Below, piece after piece: positions 1 through 9,053 of a DNA stretch of 64,000 nucleotides (positions within the stretch are counted from its first letter, which is position 1; every line of letters starts with the position of its first letter). The stretch comes from Dryas octopetala (lineage: Eukaryota > Streptophyta > Magnoliopsida > Rosales > Rosaceae), in the NCBI GenBank assembly GCA_963921425.1, contig OY992838.1, positions 12,400,001 to 12,464,000 on the forward strand, given 5' to 3'. Made by a program: the position numbers and the translations under genes. The notes beneath the pieces are model-generated. The model did no database searches. It was not told where the DNA came from and saw only the letters and a list, made by a program, of their open reading frames with translations.

Positions 1-89
1 GGTCCTAATTACAAATAACCCTCATAATTAGTCATTAACTTTTGGCCCTTGTGTTCATCAAAAAAACATCTGAACATGAAAGCGGGTGA

Positions 90-2146
90 TCACTGCCGAG
101 TGCGGCGCTGGTAGGTCATGGTGCTGCTCAAGTGTGTGCCCACCAAGATATGTTGTAGACTGTCAATCGCCCTGTAAAGGTGAGAGGGACGCCTTGTGGC
201 CTCATCCTCGCCCAATGCCACAATAGGGCGAGTGATATGCAACATACGGTCAACACAGTCCTGTAAGTAACAAAATCATATATAAGCAACAATTTATATA
301 CCATGTCAAAATATAAGCCAATTTGAGCCTAAATAAACAATTTTCACCACCAATTTCAAAATTTAAGCCTTTGGATCCATACCCTGCCAAATCCTGGTGC
401 CACGGTCCTGTGGGGGTCAAATGCAGTCCTCAGTGCTGGATTTTGGATGTACGGATGAGATACATAATGGAACCACTGGAGGTAGCCGTCAACGGTGTCA
501 GATGGAGCCTTCACTGGTACACTGCGACTATCTTCAGACAATAAGTGGTCCGGCCACCTCTCCCATGTACTATCAAAGTACTCGTAAAAGGGATTGTACG
601 ATTGTGCATAAGCACCTCGTCCACCACGCTGAGGAGCACGTGCTGCAGGAGGGATAGTTTGTACCCGTCCAAATTGCCTTAAGACTCTCTCCGGATAATA
701 TGGCTCCATAATGTCGAAACACTTGATCAATCCTGTGTAAAATGCAACATCTAGTAATGGATGTTGTTGTCTACTGGATTTGTAGGGTTCCCATATAACC
801 TGAAGAAAGAAAAAAAACCAAAATAAGTTAGTATCAAATAATTCATCCAAGAGCAACAAATGCAAAATTAAGTCTAATTTTTCATTATCACTATAAATAT
901 ATACCTCATCCGCCTTCAAATCGTCAAGTCGTTGTCTCAGTTTCTGCACATCTTCACAAGTTGTCCCGGTATCCTTCGTTGGAGTCCATCGGAGCACACG
1001 GGGGCTACTCTCTAAGTAGTTAATGTCATAGCCCGGACTAACAATATGGTTCATATGCTCATACACCCATGCCTCCAACAAGGTCATATATCCACACATT
1101 TGCTTAACCTTAGACCTAGAAGCAACACCTAACTGCCGATATAGGAAAGATAAGGCCCCTGCACCCCATGCATAATGGCTAGTGGTGTCGAGATTAGTAA
1201 GTAATCGTAGATACTGGACTTGTACCCTTGTGCCAGTCTTATCGGCAAAAAGGGTACATCCCAATAAGAACAATAAATAGGCTCTAGCAGCACACCTCAC
1301 TAGCTCATCATCATCTGTATCACACACATGGCCAAACCTCGACCGTAACCACTCGAGACGCACATACCCACCAGAATAGTCATCCAACTCCGATGTGGCA
1401 TCTGCCTCACTCACCCCTAAGTATGTTCTCAATAACAAATTTGATGCAATATGATCATGAGGGGGTGTAGAAAGTGATAAACCCACAACCGGAATTCCCA
1501 AAATGTTTAACACATCATCTAGTGTGATGGTCATCTCACCGAATGGCATATGGAAAGTATTAGTCTCAGGCTGCCACCTCTCAACAAAGGCTGAGACCAC
1601 TACCTTATCAACAGTACGGTACGAGCATGACACCAGTGGTCCGAGCCCAGATCTCATCACATACCCCTTCACATTGTTATTATCATTTCTACTCCACAAG
1701 TCCCATGTGCGCAGCTTTTTTTTTTTTTGGATATGCATCTTAGGGGCTCACGTTCCTATTTTCAAAAACAAGCCACAAGTCAATTACAATATGCAAACTA
1801 TATAGTTATAAAATTTTAAATTATATAAGTCATTATGTATAATCTCTAATACCTCATTTTTCCAAAAGGAGGCAGCAATGTGACTGTTGAAGCTCCTAAG
1901 CAATGACATATCAGTGGGACCTCCAGGGAAAGGCCCATCTGAATCATTGTTGTCATCTTCCATTACATTCTCTTCTGGCTGGACATCATCCCCCCTCTCT
2001 TCGTAAATAGTTTTGCCCGTCCTCCTACGCCTCTCTGAAGCTGTAGGACGTGTTCGATCTTCATTTGCATCACCGCCTCTAGAAGATCTACCTCTAGAAG
2101 TTTCGCCTCGAGCAGATTTACCTCTAGATGCTCCTCTCCTATTCAT
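90..2146 (-). pseudogene. PMD (plant mobile domain, aminotransferase-like) gene, copy 1, frameshifted
   Basis: By alignment with the intact copy at 24908-26963 the exons are 2146-1853, 1755-905, 799-383 and 260-90, ending at a TGA at 92-90. The N-terminus is RG-rich (RGASRGKSARG). The PMD core contains ILGIPVVGLSL, RTWDLWSRND and the tail motif DCVDRML. A T-run at 1716-1728 (13 T, where the other copy has the 11-base TTTGTTGTTTT) adds 2 bases just after the exon 1/2 junction. This puts exon 1 and the PMD core in different frames. The open stretch at 905-799 between exons 2 and 3 is an intron that happens to lack stops. PMD proteins of this type are usually labelled 'serine/threonine-protein phosphatase 7 long form homolog' although they contain no phosphatase domain. 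The host PMD proteins MAIN and MAIL1 act in silencing and genome stability. I call it a pseudogene because of the shift. Confidence 0.75.
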
Positions 2147-2249
2147 ACCTATATTCAAAAATTGAAATCATGTTCAGAATACAGAGAATATAAGTTATCA
2201 TGAAATATAGAATAAGAGAAAAGTGTATGTAAAAATATTTTATATTCAT

Positions 2250-2610
2250 GTCATTCGGCAGATGTCTACCGAAAATTTCAGATCTATTCGGTAGATGTCC
2301 ACCGAAATATTAAGATCCATTCGACAGACACCCACCGAACATATATCAATGTTTCGACAGATGCCCGTCGAATGGAACCAGCACAGTTAAATCAATATAT
2401 TCATTCGACAGAGACCCACCGAATGACATTTGATATTTCGGAGGATATCTACCGAATAAATATAAATAATTCGGAACTGAACTACCGAATGAATTTGTAA
2501 CACATTTCCAGCAAATTCTGTTCGGAAGTATACTGTCGAATATTTTGAAATAATTCGACAGTATACTTCCGAACAAGTTAAGAAATTTCGGTACACCAGT
2601 ACCGAATGAA
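2250..2610. repeat. Array of about 20-bp imperfect palindromes (copy 1)
   Basis: About ten units repeat the pattern TTCGGT or TTCGAC, 8-9 variable bases, then ACCGAA or GTCGAA, spaced about 35-40 bp apart. Examples are ATTCGGTAGATGTCCACCGA and TTCGACAGATGCCCGTCGAA. The array lies upstream of the minus-strand PMD gene, inside the right end of the Mutator-like element, and is repeated at 27065-27430. Confidence 0.85.
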
Positions 2611-2818
2611 ATTCGAAATCAGACTGAATTTTGCAGACACCCACTTTCAAAATCTCATTCTAATTTCTCTAAAATATCACATATCTGTGTAATTGGAAGG
2701 CCAATTATATATATTAATGCATTATACAACCCTAATGTAGGAATGTAGGAGGGAGAGAGTGACAGAGAGTGAGTAAGCTAGGGAGAGTAAGCAACCACCT
2801 GAAATTGCAGAGGAGGCC

Positions 2819-2895
2819 TCGGCGGTGGAGGGGAGGACCGGCGACGGCGGGGAGGAACGGCGACGGCGGGGAGGACCGGCGACAGCGGGGAGGAC
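2819..2895. repeat. 18-bp GC-rich minisatellite
   Basis: A GGAGGACCGGCGACGGCG-type unit is repeated about four times. The matching site in the second element copy (27636-27735) has one more unit, the largest length difference between the two copies. Confidence 0.7.
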
Positions 2896-3170
2896 CGGCG
2901 ACTGGTGGCGTGTAGGCGGGGGTGGGGTCTGCGGGTAGGCCAGGGGGTGGGGTCTGCGGGTGGTTAACTGGTGGGGTGTTTGTTTGGGTGGGGTAGGTGG
3001 GTTTAGATAGTAAAAAGGGGTATTTTGTGTCATTTTGTGAAATAAGGGGTATTTCTGTCATTTTAGGGTGGTTAACTCAGTAGAAATTAAAAAAATTATA
3101 CAAGGGGGTGGTGAACTCAGCAAGGGTGGTCAACTCAGCACAAAATGGTGGTGTGCATAGCCCCCCACAA

Positions 3171-3682
3171 GAAAAAATCAAAGTCGAAGGATTGGGAGTT
3201 GGTATAGATTTGGACTCCTTGTGAATGTAACTCAGAGGGGTTTATCTTATACCATATAGGGGAGAGGTTGTTGCCATTCTTTTGTTCCACTTTTGAAAAT
3301 ATTTCAATTACTCATTACAGCTTTAACTATCCTATCCTACAACTTCTATAAAAAAAAATAATAATAATAAAAAAAACAAAAAAAAAACAAAACAGAGATG
3401 ACACTTTCCGGATTCAATTTTTTTATTTTATTTTCAACACTTAAACAAAAATCTAATTTTCAATTCTACCCTAATGTAAATTAACCTTCAAGACTTGAAA
3501 ATTTAATTAAATTATCTTGAACCTATAACCAACATCAATTTTTTACTCACATCGATATTCTACTCTCTATTAAAATCTTAAACACACTATACCACTCTTC
3601 ATATTGATGCAAACAAGTTTAATATTGACAAATGAATGGTTAAATTGTGGTTTGAGAGTCTTTAAATGAAGTATTTTCGGCA
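3171..3682. other. AT-rich spacer
   Basis: I see no supported gene here. The stretch has A-rich runs near 3350-3390 and follows directly on the Mutator-like terminus. Confidence 0.5.
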
Positions 3683-3866
3683 TCAAGCATACTGAACTTT
3701 TATTTCATTAGCTCCCTTGGTACCAAGCCTCTGCTCAACATTGCGGAGGAGCTTGCGAACGAGATCCTTAGCCTCAGCAGAGAGCTTTGCTTCCTCTGGG
3801 AATTTCAGATGAGTTCTCCAGCTCACAATCAGATCAGTTATCACTTGGACATCAATTTGATTCCTG
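3683..3866 (-). pseudogene. NDR/tricornered-type AGC kinase exon fragment
   Basis: The minus strand reads WRTHLKFPEEAKLSAEAKDL followed by a segment containing RKLLRNVEQRLGTKGANEIK and a TGA at 3685-3683. This matches the end of the kinase domain of plant NDR (nuclear Dbf2-related) AGC kinases, where the catalytic core runs into the 'NVEQRLGTKGA' segment. Nothing upstream on this strand encodes the ATP-binding lobe or the HRD/DFG motifs, and the reading frame closes soon after the fragment, so it is a stranded exon and not a gene. It lies next to lysyl-tRNA synthetase fragments, which suggests a mosaic of captured or decayed gene pieces. Confidence 0.7.
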
Positions 3867-4092
3867 GGACCTACTCATCAGTTTTCTGCTTGCACACACA
3901 GTGAATACAAATTTAAATCATTCAATCAAATGACTACCTTTTGTCCCATTCCCAAGAAAGGAGCTGCTTGGCCATTTCATTATTGTTAACTCAATATTTC
4001 GATAAGAAGTAATTGCTTACAAATTTTGGAAACCATTGATTATTTTGAAAAGATATTTATCATAAAGTATAAATAAACAGCTATCACAAACC

Positions 4093-4164
4093 TAGAAACC
4101 CAGTCATACCAACAATATCACCACGCTGAACACTAATCACAGACTCATAATCTGTTCCTGAGAC
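4093..4164 (-). pseudogene. Lysyl-tRNA synthetase fragment (anticodon-binding OB region)
   Basis: The minus strand translates to TDYESVISVQRGDIVGMTGF. This resembles the 'VKRGDIVGVTGFPGK' segment of the N-terminal OB fold of eukaryotic class II lysyl-tRNA synthetase. It is a single short fragment. In the parent gene it should precede the catalytic-core fragment found at 4255-4336, but here it follows it, so the order is scrambled. Confidence 0.5.
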
Positions 4165-4254
4165 ATGCTTTTATAAACTATATGTTCACATTATAAACTC
4201 ATAATCTGTTCTTGTGACATGCATCAATGATGCCTTACCACTCAAACATTTACT

Positions 4255-4336
4255 CAGTGAGCTCCATCAAGTCATTGTAGTCTGCATAAGGCGTATAGAA
4301 ATCACAGGTAGTGAGATTATGAGTCATTTCACCTGT
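4255..4336 (-). pseudogene. Lysyl-tRNA synthetase fragment (catalytic core)
   Basis: The minus strand reads EMTHNLTTCDFYTPYADYND and then LMELTE. The known catalytic-domain segment '[21 protein letters not shown]' of lysyl-tRNA synthetases is clearly recognisable. An AG acceptor (CAG|GTGAAATGACT) sits at its start, so this looks like exon-plus-intron genomic sequence and not a retrocopy. No adjoining exons of the gene are found in order. Confidence 0.6.
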
Positions 4337-4457
4337 ATTTGATTGAATGCAAAACAATATAAGAAACAGGTGTATTAAGGTTGGAAGGGACATACGGACA
4401 ATGCAATGCTGGTATAGTTTAACACTGAACTTTACACAGAATGAGGTAGTTTTGATT

Positions 4458-4531
4458 TGCTCTCGTTGAGAGTCGAACTCAAGACCTCCCGCTTACTAAA
4501 CGGGTGCTCTAACCAACTGAGCTACGAGAGC
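4458..4531 (-). tRNA. tRNA-Thr (AGT anticodon)
   Basis: The minus strand folds as a complete cloverleaf. The acceptor stem GCTCTCG pairs fully with CGAGAGC. The D-arm is TAGCTCAGTTGGTTAGAGC (A box), the anticodon stem CCCGT/GCGGG holds the loop TTAGTAA with anticodon AGT, and the T-arm contains GTTCGACTC (B box). The CCA end is not encoded, as expected for a nuclear gene. The discriminator base is A. Confidence 0.92.
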
Positions 4532-4679
4532 ATACTGTATGTCAACAAGAGGAGATGCATCTCAACTTTCTTCTTAACAAAACATAAATCATCCATGAAA
4601 GCAGAGAGAGAGAGAGAGAGAAATTAAGTGACTAATTAAGTGAGTAATGAAATGTACACAGAATGAGGTAGTTTTGATT

Positions 4680-4753
4680 TGCTCTCGTTGAGAGTCGAAC
4701 TCAAGACCTCCCGCTTACTAAACGGGTGCTCTAACCAACTGAGCTACAAGATC
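4680..4753 (-). pseudogene. Decayed tandem copy of the tRNA-Thr(AGT) gene
   Basis: It is identical to the neighbouring tRNA through the T-arm, anticodon arm and D-arm, including about 25 bp of shared 3' flank (ACACAGAATGAGGTAG). The 5' acceptor strand, however, reads GATCTTG, not GCTCTCG. That gives an A-G mismatch at the second pair and a U-G wobble at the sixth. The duplication step is 222 bp. It may be a pseudogene or a weakly folding copy. Confidence 0.75.
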
Positions 4754-6032
4754 ATATTGTATTATGGGTTAATTAGAACAAGCCACCTTCATTTGGAGAA
4801 TCAAGGTCAATATCTATCAAAATTTGAACACAACACAAGAGCAGAGGAATATTCAGAAAGATTACATTGCTGAAGAGGTTGGCTAACTACATTGATATAT
4901 CTAATATTCATTGATCACATGAAAAAGACACAAGAAACTAGAGTTGATGAATACTTACAGTAATTAAAGTATGATATGGACAAGTTACTAATCAAAAGTA
5001 ACAGAAAACATCAAGAAAAGGAAAAAAGAGACCCACCTCAAATGGAGCAAAGCCAGTTTGTCGATACAGCAACAACCTCTTACTTTTCAAGCCCTTGATC
5101 GATGGGATGATCGCTCGATCACCTCACCTCACCGAACAACCAACCACCTCGCACCTAAAAACAAAAACATAAAAGAAAGAAATAAAGAAAAGAACACGTA
5201 CAGATAAACGATAAGGAAGGAAACCATACCAACCCGGTCGTCGGATTTAGGGTTTCTTTAATTCTTTCTAGGGAGTCGAGGAATGGGAAAGACATCTTCT
5301 CTTCGTCCTCTTGGAACGGAATGGAATGGAGACACTGCATTAAGGAGCGTCAATTCATGTCTGAGTTGGAGTCGGAGTCTCCGTGTGAAAACCAAATTCT
5401 TGGCCAATTTCGATCAGCTAATCGGCCGTCGTCGAGTGGCACGGAGAAGGCGTGGCCGGGATTATGGTTTCCGGCGGAATGTGAATGGGAATGGGCAAGG
5501 CGGTGCTGGAGTGGAAGCATCCTAGACTATCTCTCAGACTCAGAGGTCTGTGACTGTGTGTTAGTGAATGGAGGTGACCGTTATTTTATATTGGAAACTA
5601 AGGCGGTGCGTGATATTTACGCACTCACTCCTAATGTCGGTTACCGTTAGCGTTATTTTTACGCTGGGCTTTACGTCTTTGGGCTTCACAATTCCTTGGC
5701 CCACTCTAAATATGCGAAGGGTCGGTTCTTCTTTATTGGGCCTGGTTGGACCCTACTGACCCATTTTTTTTGCCAGGCTCCCTACTGATCCATTTTAAAC
5801 TCGATTTAAAATAAAATAAATAAAGAATGATTTATTACAAATTAAAGACAATGTTTTATAAAAAAAATAAATGTTTTAGTGGCAACTTATGTGGCATTCT
5901 TGTATTGAAATCTACCATGTTTTTAGTAACATTTTCAATAACATAAGGAATTTCTTAGACATAAATCATATAATGAAATAAATTTTTAACACTAGGATGT
6001 AAAAATGATGGTTTTTGGGAGGGAGGCCGGAG
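4754..6032. other. Region without a recognisable gene
   Basis: The segment at 5230-5640 is less AT-rich and has overlapping open frames on both strands, for example a plus-strand frame 5321-5650 with a Glu/Trp-rich translation. None resembles a family I know. It could be the 5' end of a decayed gene. The remainder is AT-rich spacer. Confidence 0.4.
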
Positions 6033-6521
6033 TAGAGGTGTCAACAGACCGAGCCGTTTAAGTTGAGCTCATCGTACTTTAGTGTCGTACTCGGGCCGGT
6101 TTATATAGTTAAAACCTAAGCCTGGCACGGCCCACAACCTGCAGGCCATTAGTGCTCGTGACGTGCCTTAAACGGACCGGCCCATGGATCTTTTTTTATT
6201 TTTATATTTTAGAGTGATAAAACTAATCTTGTAATATTTGTTCTGATTTATAGTTAAATATTAATATTATTTTTCATGAAAATTGAATATTTTTGTTAAA
6301 AAGTTCTCTAAAAATGATAAAAACAATGTTAAAATAGTCGTGTCTAATTCGAGCCCATTTCGTGCCCGTGATCGTGCCGTGCTTGGCCTGTGTCGTGCTC
6401 GTGTTGTGCCGTGCCCGATGGGCTAAAAACTTCGGCCCGACCCAGCCCATTTAATCGTGTTGTGCCGTACTGTGCCATGTCATATCGTGCTCGGGTCAGC
6501 CCAACCCGTTTGACACCTCTA
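6033..6521. mobile_element. Non-autonomous hAT-like element (489 bp)
   Basis: The termini are inverted repeats (TAGAGGTGTCAA at the left, TTTGACACCTCTA at the right). The flanking 8-mers GGCCGGAG (6025-6032) and GGCCGAAC (6522-6529) agree at 6 of 8 positions, as expected of an old hAT target duplication. The subterminal regions are full of CGTGC/GCCGTGC repeats. A sister copy with a perfect 8-bp duplication is at 40663-41143. Confidence 0.8.
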
Positions 6522-7089
6522 GGCCGAACCCATCATAAACCTGATTACTGGCCACAAAGAGGGGGAAACCAATGAGCATGGACACGCATTATTGTTTGCA
6601 TATATTTTAGAAATTAACCCTAACCCTAATGCGATAAAGTGGGATGGCAAGTAGTCTCAGGAAGAGACTATCACGCATGAGTGGAATTGCGAGCAATAAC
6701 AGGAAGGGTAAGAAGGCAAGCCCCAAAGTCTGTAGATGCCTTCACTTGGATGGAGAAAATCAAGCTCCACAACCTATGAAAAACCAAAGATAAGTGAGAG
6801 AGAGAGGGAGAAAGAGGACACCTACTCAAAAACCAGAGGAGATCTATGATTTACTGCTCCAACATTAATTCTTCACTACTGTAATTAGTTGTGATATTAC
6901 TGGATCTTGACTACTGCATCACCACATCTGATCAAACAAAATGATAAACAACAAAATCAACTAAATAAATGACTACAATTGAGTGTAATTTCGATAATTT
7001 CATAACCCTCACCAATTCATCAACAGCGTTTGGTTTGCATGAAACATTATGACAGCATGAAGTTGAATGGACATTCACTTTTCTTACTT
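6522..7089. other. Spacer with one short open frame
   Basis: A 49-codon plus-strand frame starts at ATG 6644 (MASSLRKRLSRM...). It has no recognisable domain and no other support. I see nothing else in this stretch. Confidence 0.3.
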
Positions 7090-7850
7090 TCCAGATTATC
7101 CTTTACTAATAAGAAGGTTAGTGAATGGTTCTCTTATGTATCCAAAGTTCAGCTACATAGTTGACATATTATAGGAAAGATTAGAAATGATTACATGTTG
7201 AGGCGGGTGGTAGTGGTTAAAGAATCTGATATTGATTTAGTAATGGATGAAGTTTTTGATGCAGAGACCTTTTATGTTGACCCTGGAGACTTGGAAGTTA
7301 CAAAATATGTGCACCTCTACGATAACATTTTTTGGGTTAAGAAGACATCAAGAGGGTTTTTGGAACATTTATGTAATAAATGTTGCATATTGATTTACTG
7401 TTGTAATTGAGTGCATATTTCTGTAAAAAGAAAAGAGTGGGAAATTGAAATTATCGAAATTACACTCAATTGAAATTGTAATTTCCACTCTTTTCTTTTT
7501 ATGGTGAAATATTCACTCAATTACAACATAATTGATAAGCCAATAGGCAACCTTTATTACATAAATGTTCCAAAAACTCTTTTGATGTCTTCTTAGACCC
7601 AAAAAATGTCATCATAGAGGTGCACATATTTTGTAACTTCCAAGTCTTTAGGGTAATCATAAAAGATCTCTCTATAAAAAACTTCATCCATTACTAAATC
7701 AATATTAGATTCTTTAACCATTACCACCCGCCTCAACATGTAACCATTTCTGACCTTTCCTATAATATGCCAACACTGTAGCTGAACTTTAGGTACATTA
7801 GAAAATCATTCAATAACCTTCTTACAAATGGTAAAACAAATAATCAACAT
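7090..7850. repeat. Large fold-back (inverted repeat with coding-like arms)
   Basis: The sequence at about 7100-7440 is followed by its reverse complement at about 7485-7845, centred near 7460. Indels and substitutions make the arms imperfect but clearly homologous over roughly 350 bp. The left arm is open on the plus strand at 7195-7410 and encodes a segment with YVDPGDLEV and NIFWVKKTSRGFLEHL. I do not recognise the family. The right arm encodes the same segment on the minus strand with more damage. Confidence 0.8.
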
Positions 7851-9053
7851 TCAATTACCTTTCTGCATGTTCGCATTGGTTCTTCAGAATAGAATGGTGG
7901 AGATCCCACAAGCATCTAATACCATGAATGCTCCAAGAGACCACCTGATACAACTATCTGGTTAAAAGTATATCAATGTTCCATGTCATAAGGTGAAATA
8001 TGTGCCAAAAAAAAAAAACTAATCAGTCATAACTGAATAGTCATTGTGAACACTTGAAAACAAAAGTAGCTACCGAAGAACGGACAAAAGGAATTCAAAA
8101 AAATTTATCATAATCAAATAATCAATTAAATGTCATAGAAGAAATCAGAACCGTTTTTGAGATTTCAGGTAACTTGTGCAAAAATTTAACTCGAGATCGT
8201 CAAGTCTCACATGAAAATATTAAAAAAATAAATAAAATCCCCCCTTCAAGCCTATTAATCAAAAGAAAAATTAAAATGCATCGATCGCAAATCAAAATCA
8301 TTAATTTTTGAAAGTTAAAGTCAACTACTGGTCTACTAGTATGTTTGGAAGAAAGTTTTTTTTCTCCGTAAGCACTTGTCGCTACCACAAATAACCAATC
8401 TCCTTACTTCTTTAGCTATATTAATTCAACTACTTTTCAACTAATTAATAAAAAGGTTGTCATATCATTTGAGAAAACAAAATTTTAGTTGAGTTTACTT
8501 TTCAAAAGATAAAATCTTCTATATTAAGTTATTAGCCAAAGAAGAAAGGGTATAAACTCAAACAAACGTATAAATTGACTAATGAAATTACATCTTAAGA
8601 ACTATTTTCATTTACATTGATCAAAGCATATATAATCGAAAAACTAAAATGATATTGGCTTAATAGTGGACAACTATTGATAAGAATTATTAATCTTGTG
8701 GCTTAGGATTAGACAGTGGATATAAATTAAATAATTAATGTGTGGTGGATTTAGTATCCATAAAAGGAAGAGGAAAAAAATAAAAGTAACTTAGTTTAGG
8801 CTAAAAACTAAAAAGTGGTGTTGGCTAATGAAAACATAAAAAGGAAGTAAATGTAATTTTCCTTTAGGATTAATTTTAGTAGCCGGAGAGGAGAGGAGAG
8901 GAGGTAGTATGTTAGGCTGCTGAATGGAAAAAAGCAAAAAGAATAAGAAGAAAAAGTGAGGCGGATGGGATTCGAACTTGGACTTACACATGAGGGACAA
9001 AAGCCATTACTTGCTGCACTAGGCGTGGTCCGCGTGGATGTATGGTACTATGT
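7851..9053. other. AT-rich spacer with a possible SINE-like segment
   Basis: Near 8945-9035 the minus strand carries GTTCGAATCCC, a Pol III B-box-like sequence, followed by a T-rich tail. A good A box or cloverleaf is not evident, so a tRNA-derived SINE is only possible. No gene is supported in the rest. Confidence 0.3.

Larger units (their letters stand above)
1..3170. mobile_element. Mutator-like element, right part of copy 1 (left part outside window)
   Basis: This stretch aligns end to end with 24819-28000 with only scattered substitutions and a few small indels, so it is a second, recent copy of the element at 20536-28000. It contains the PMD gene on the minus strand, the palindrome array (about 2250-2610), an 18-bp minisatellite and the right terminus near 3165-3170 (CTATGC preceded by a G-run, read on the minus strand). 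The left half lies beyond the window, so completeness and target-site duplication cannot be judged. Confidence 0.85.

Noticed and set aside
2346..2650. Minus-strand frames across the palindrome array (also 27163-27467 and 21296-21544)
   Set aside because: Open only because the palindromic units lack stops in some frames; the translations simply repeat the array.
8945..9035. tRNA gene suggested by GTTCGAATCCC on the minus strand
   Set aside because: No cloverleaf or acceptor stem could be formed; at most a tRNA-derived SINE remnant.
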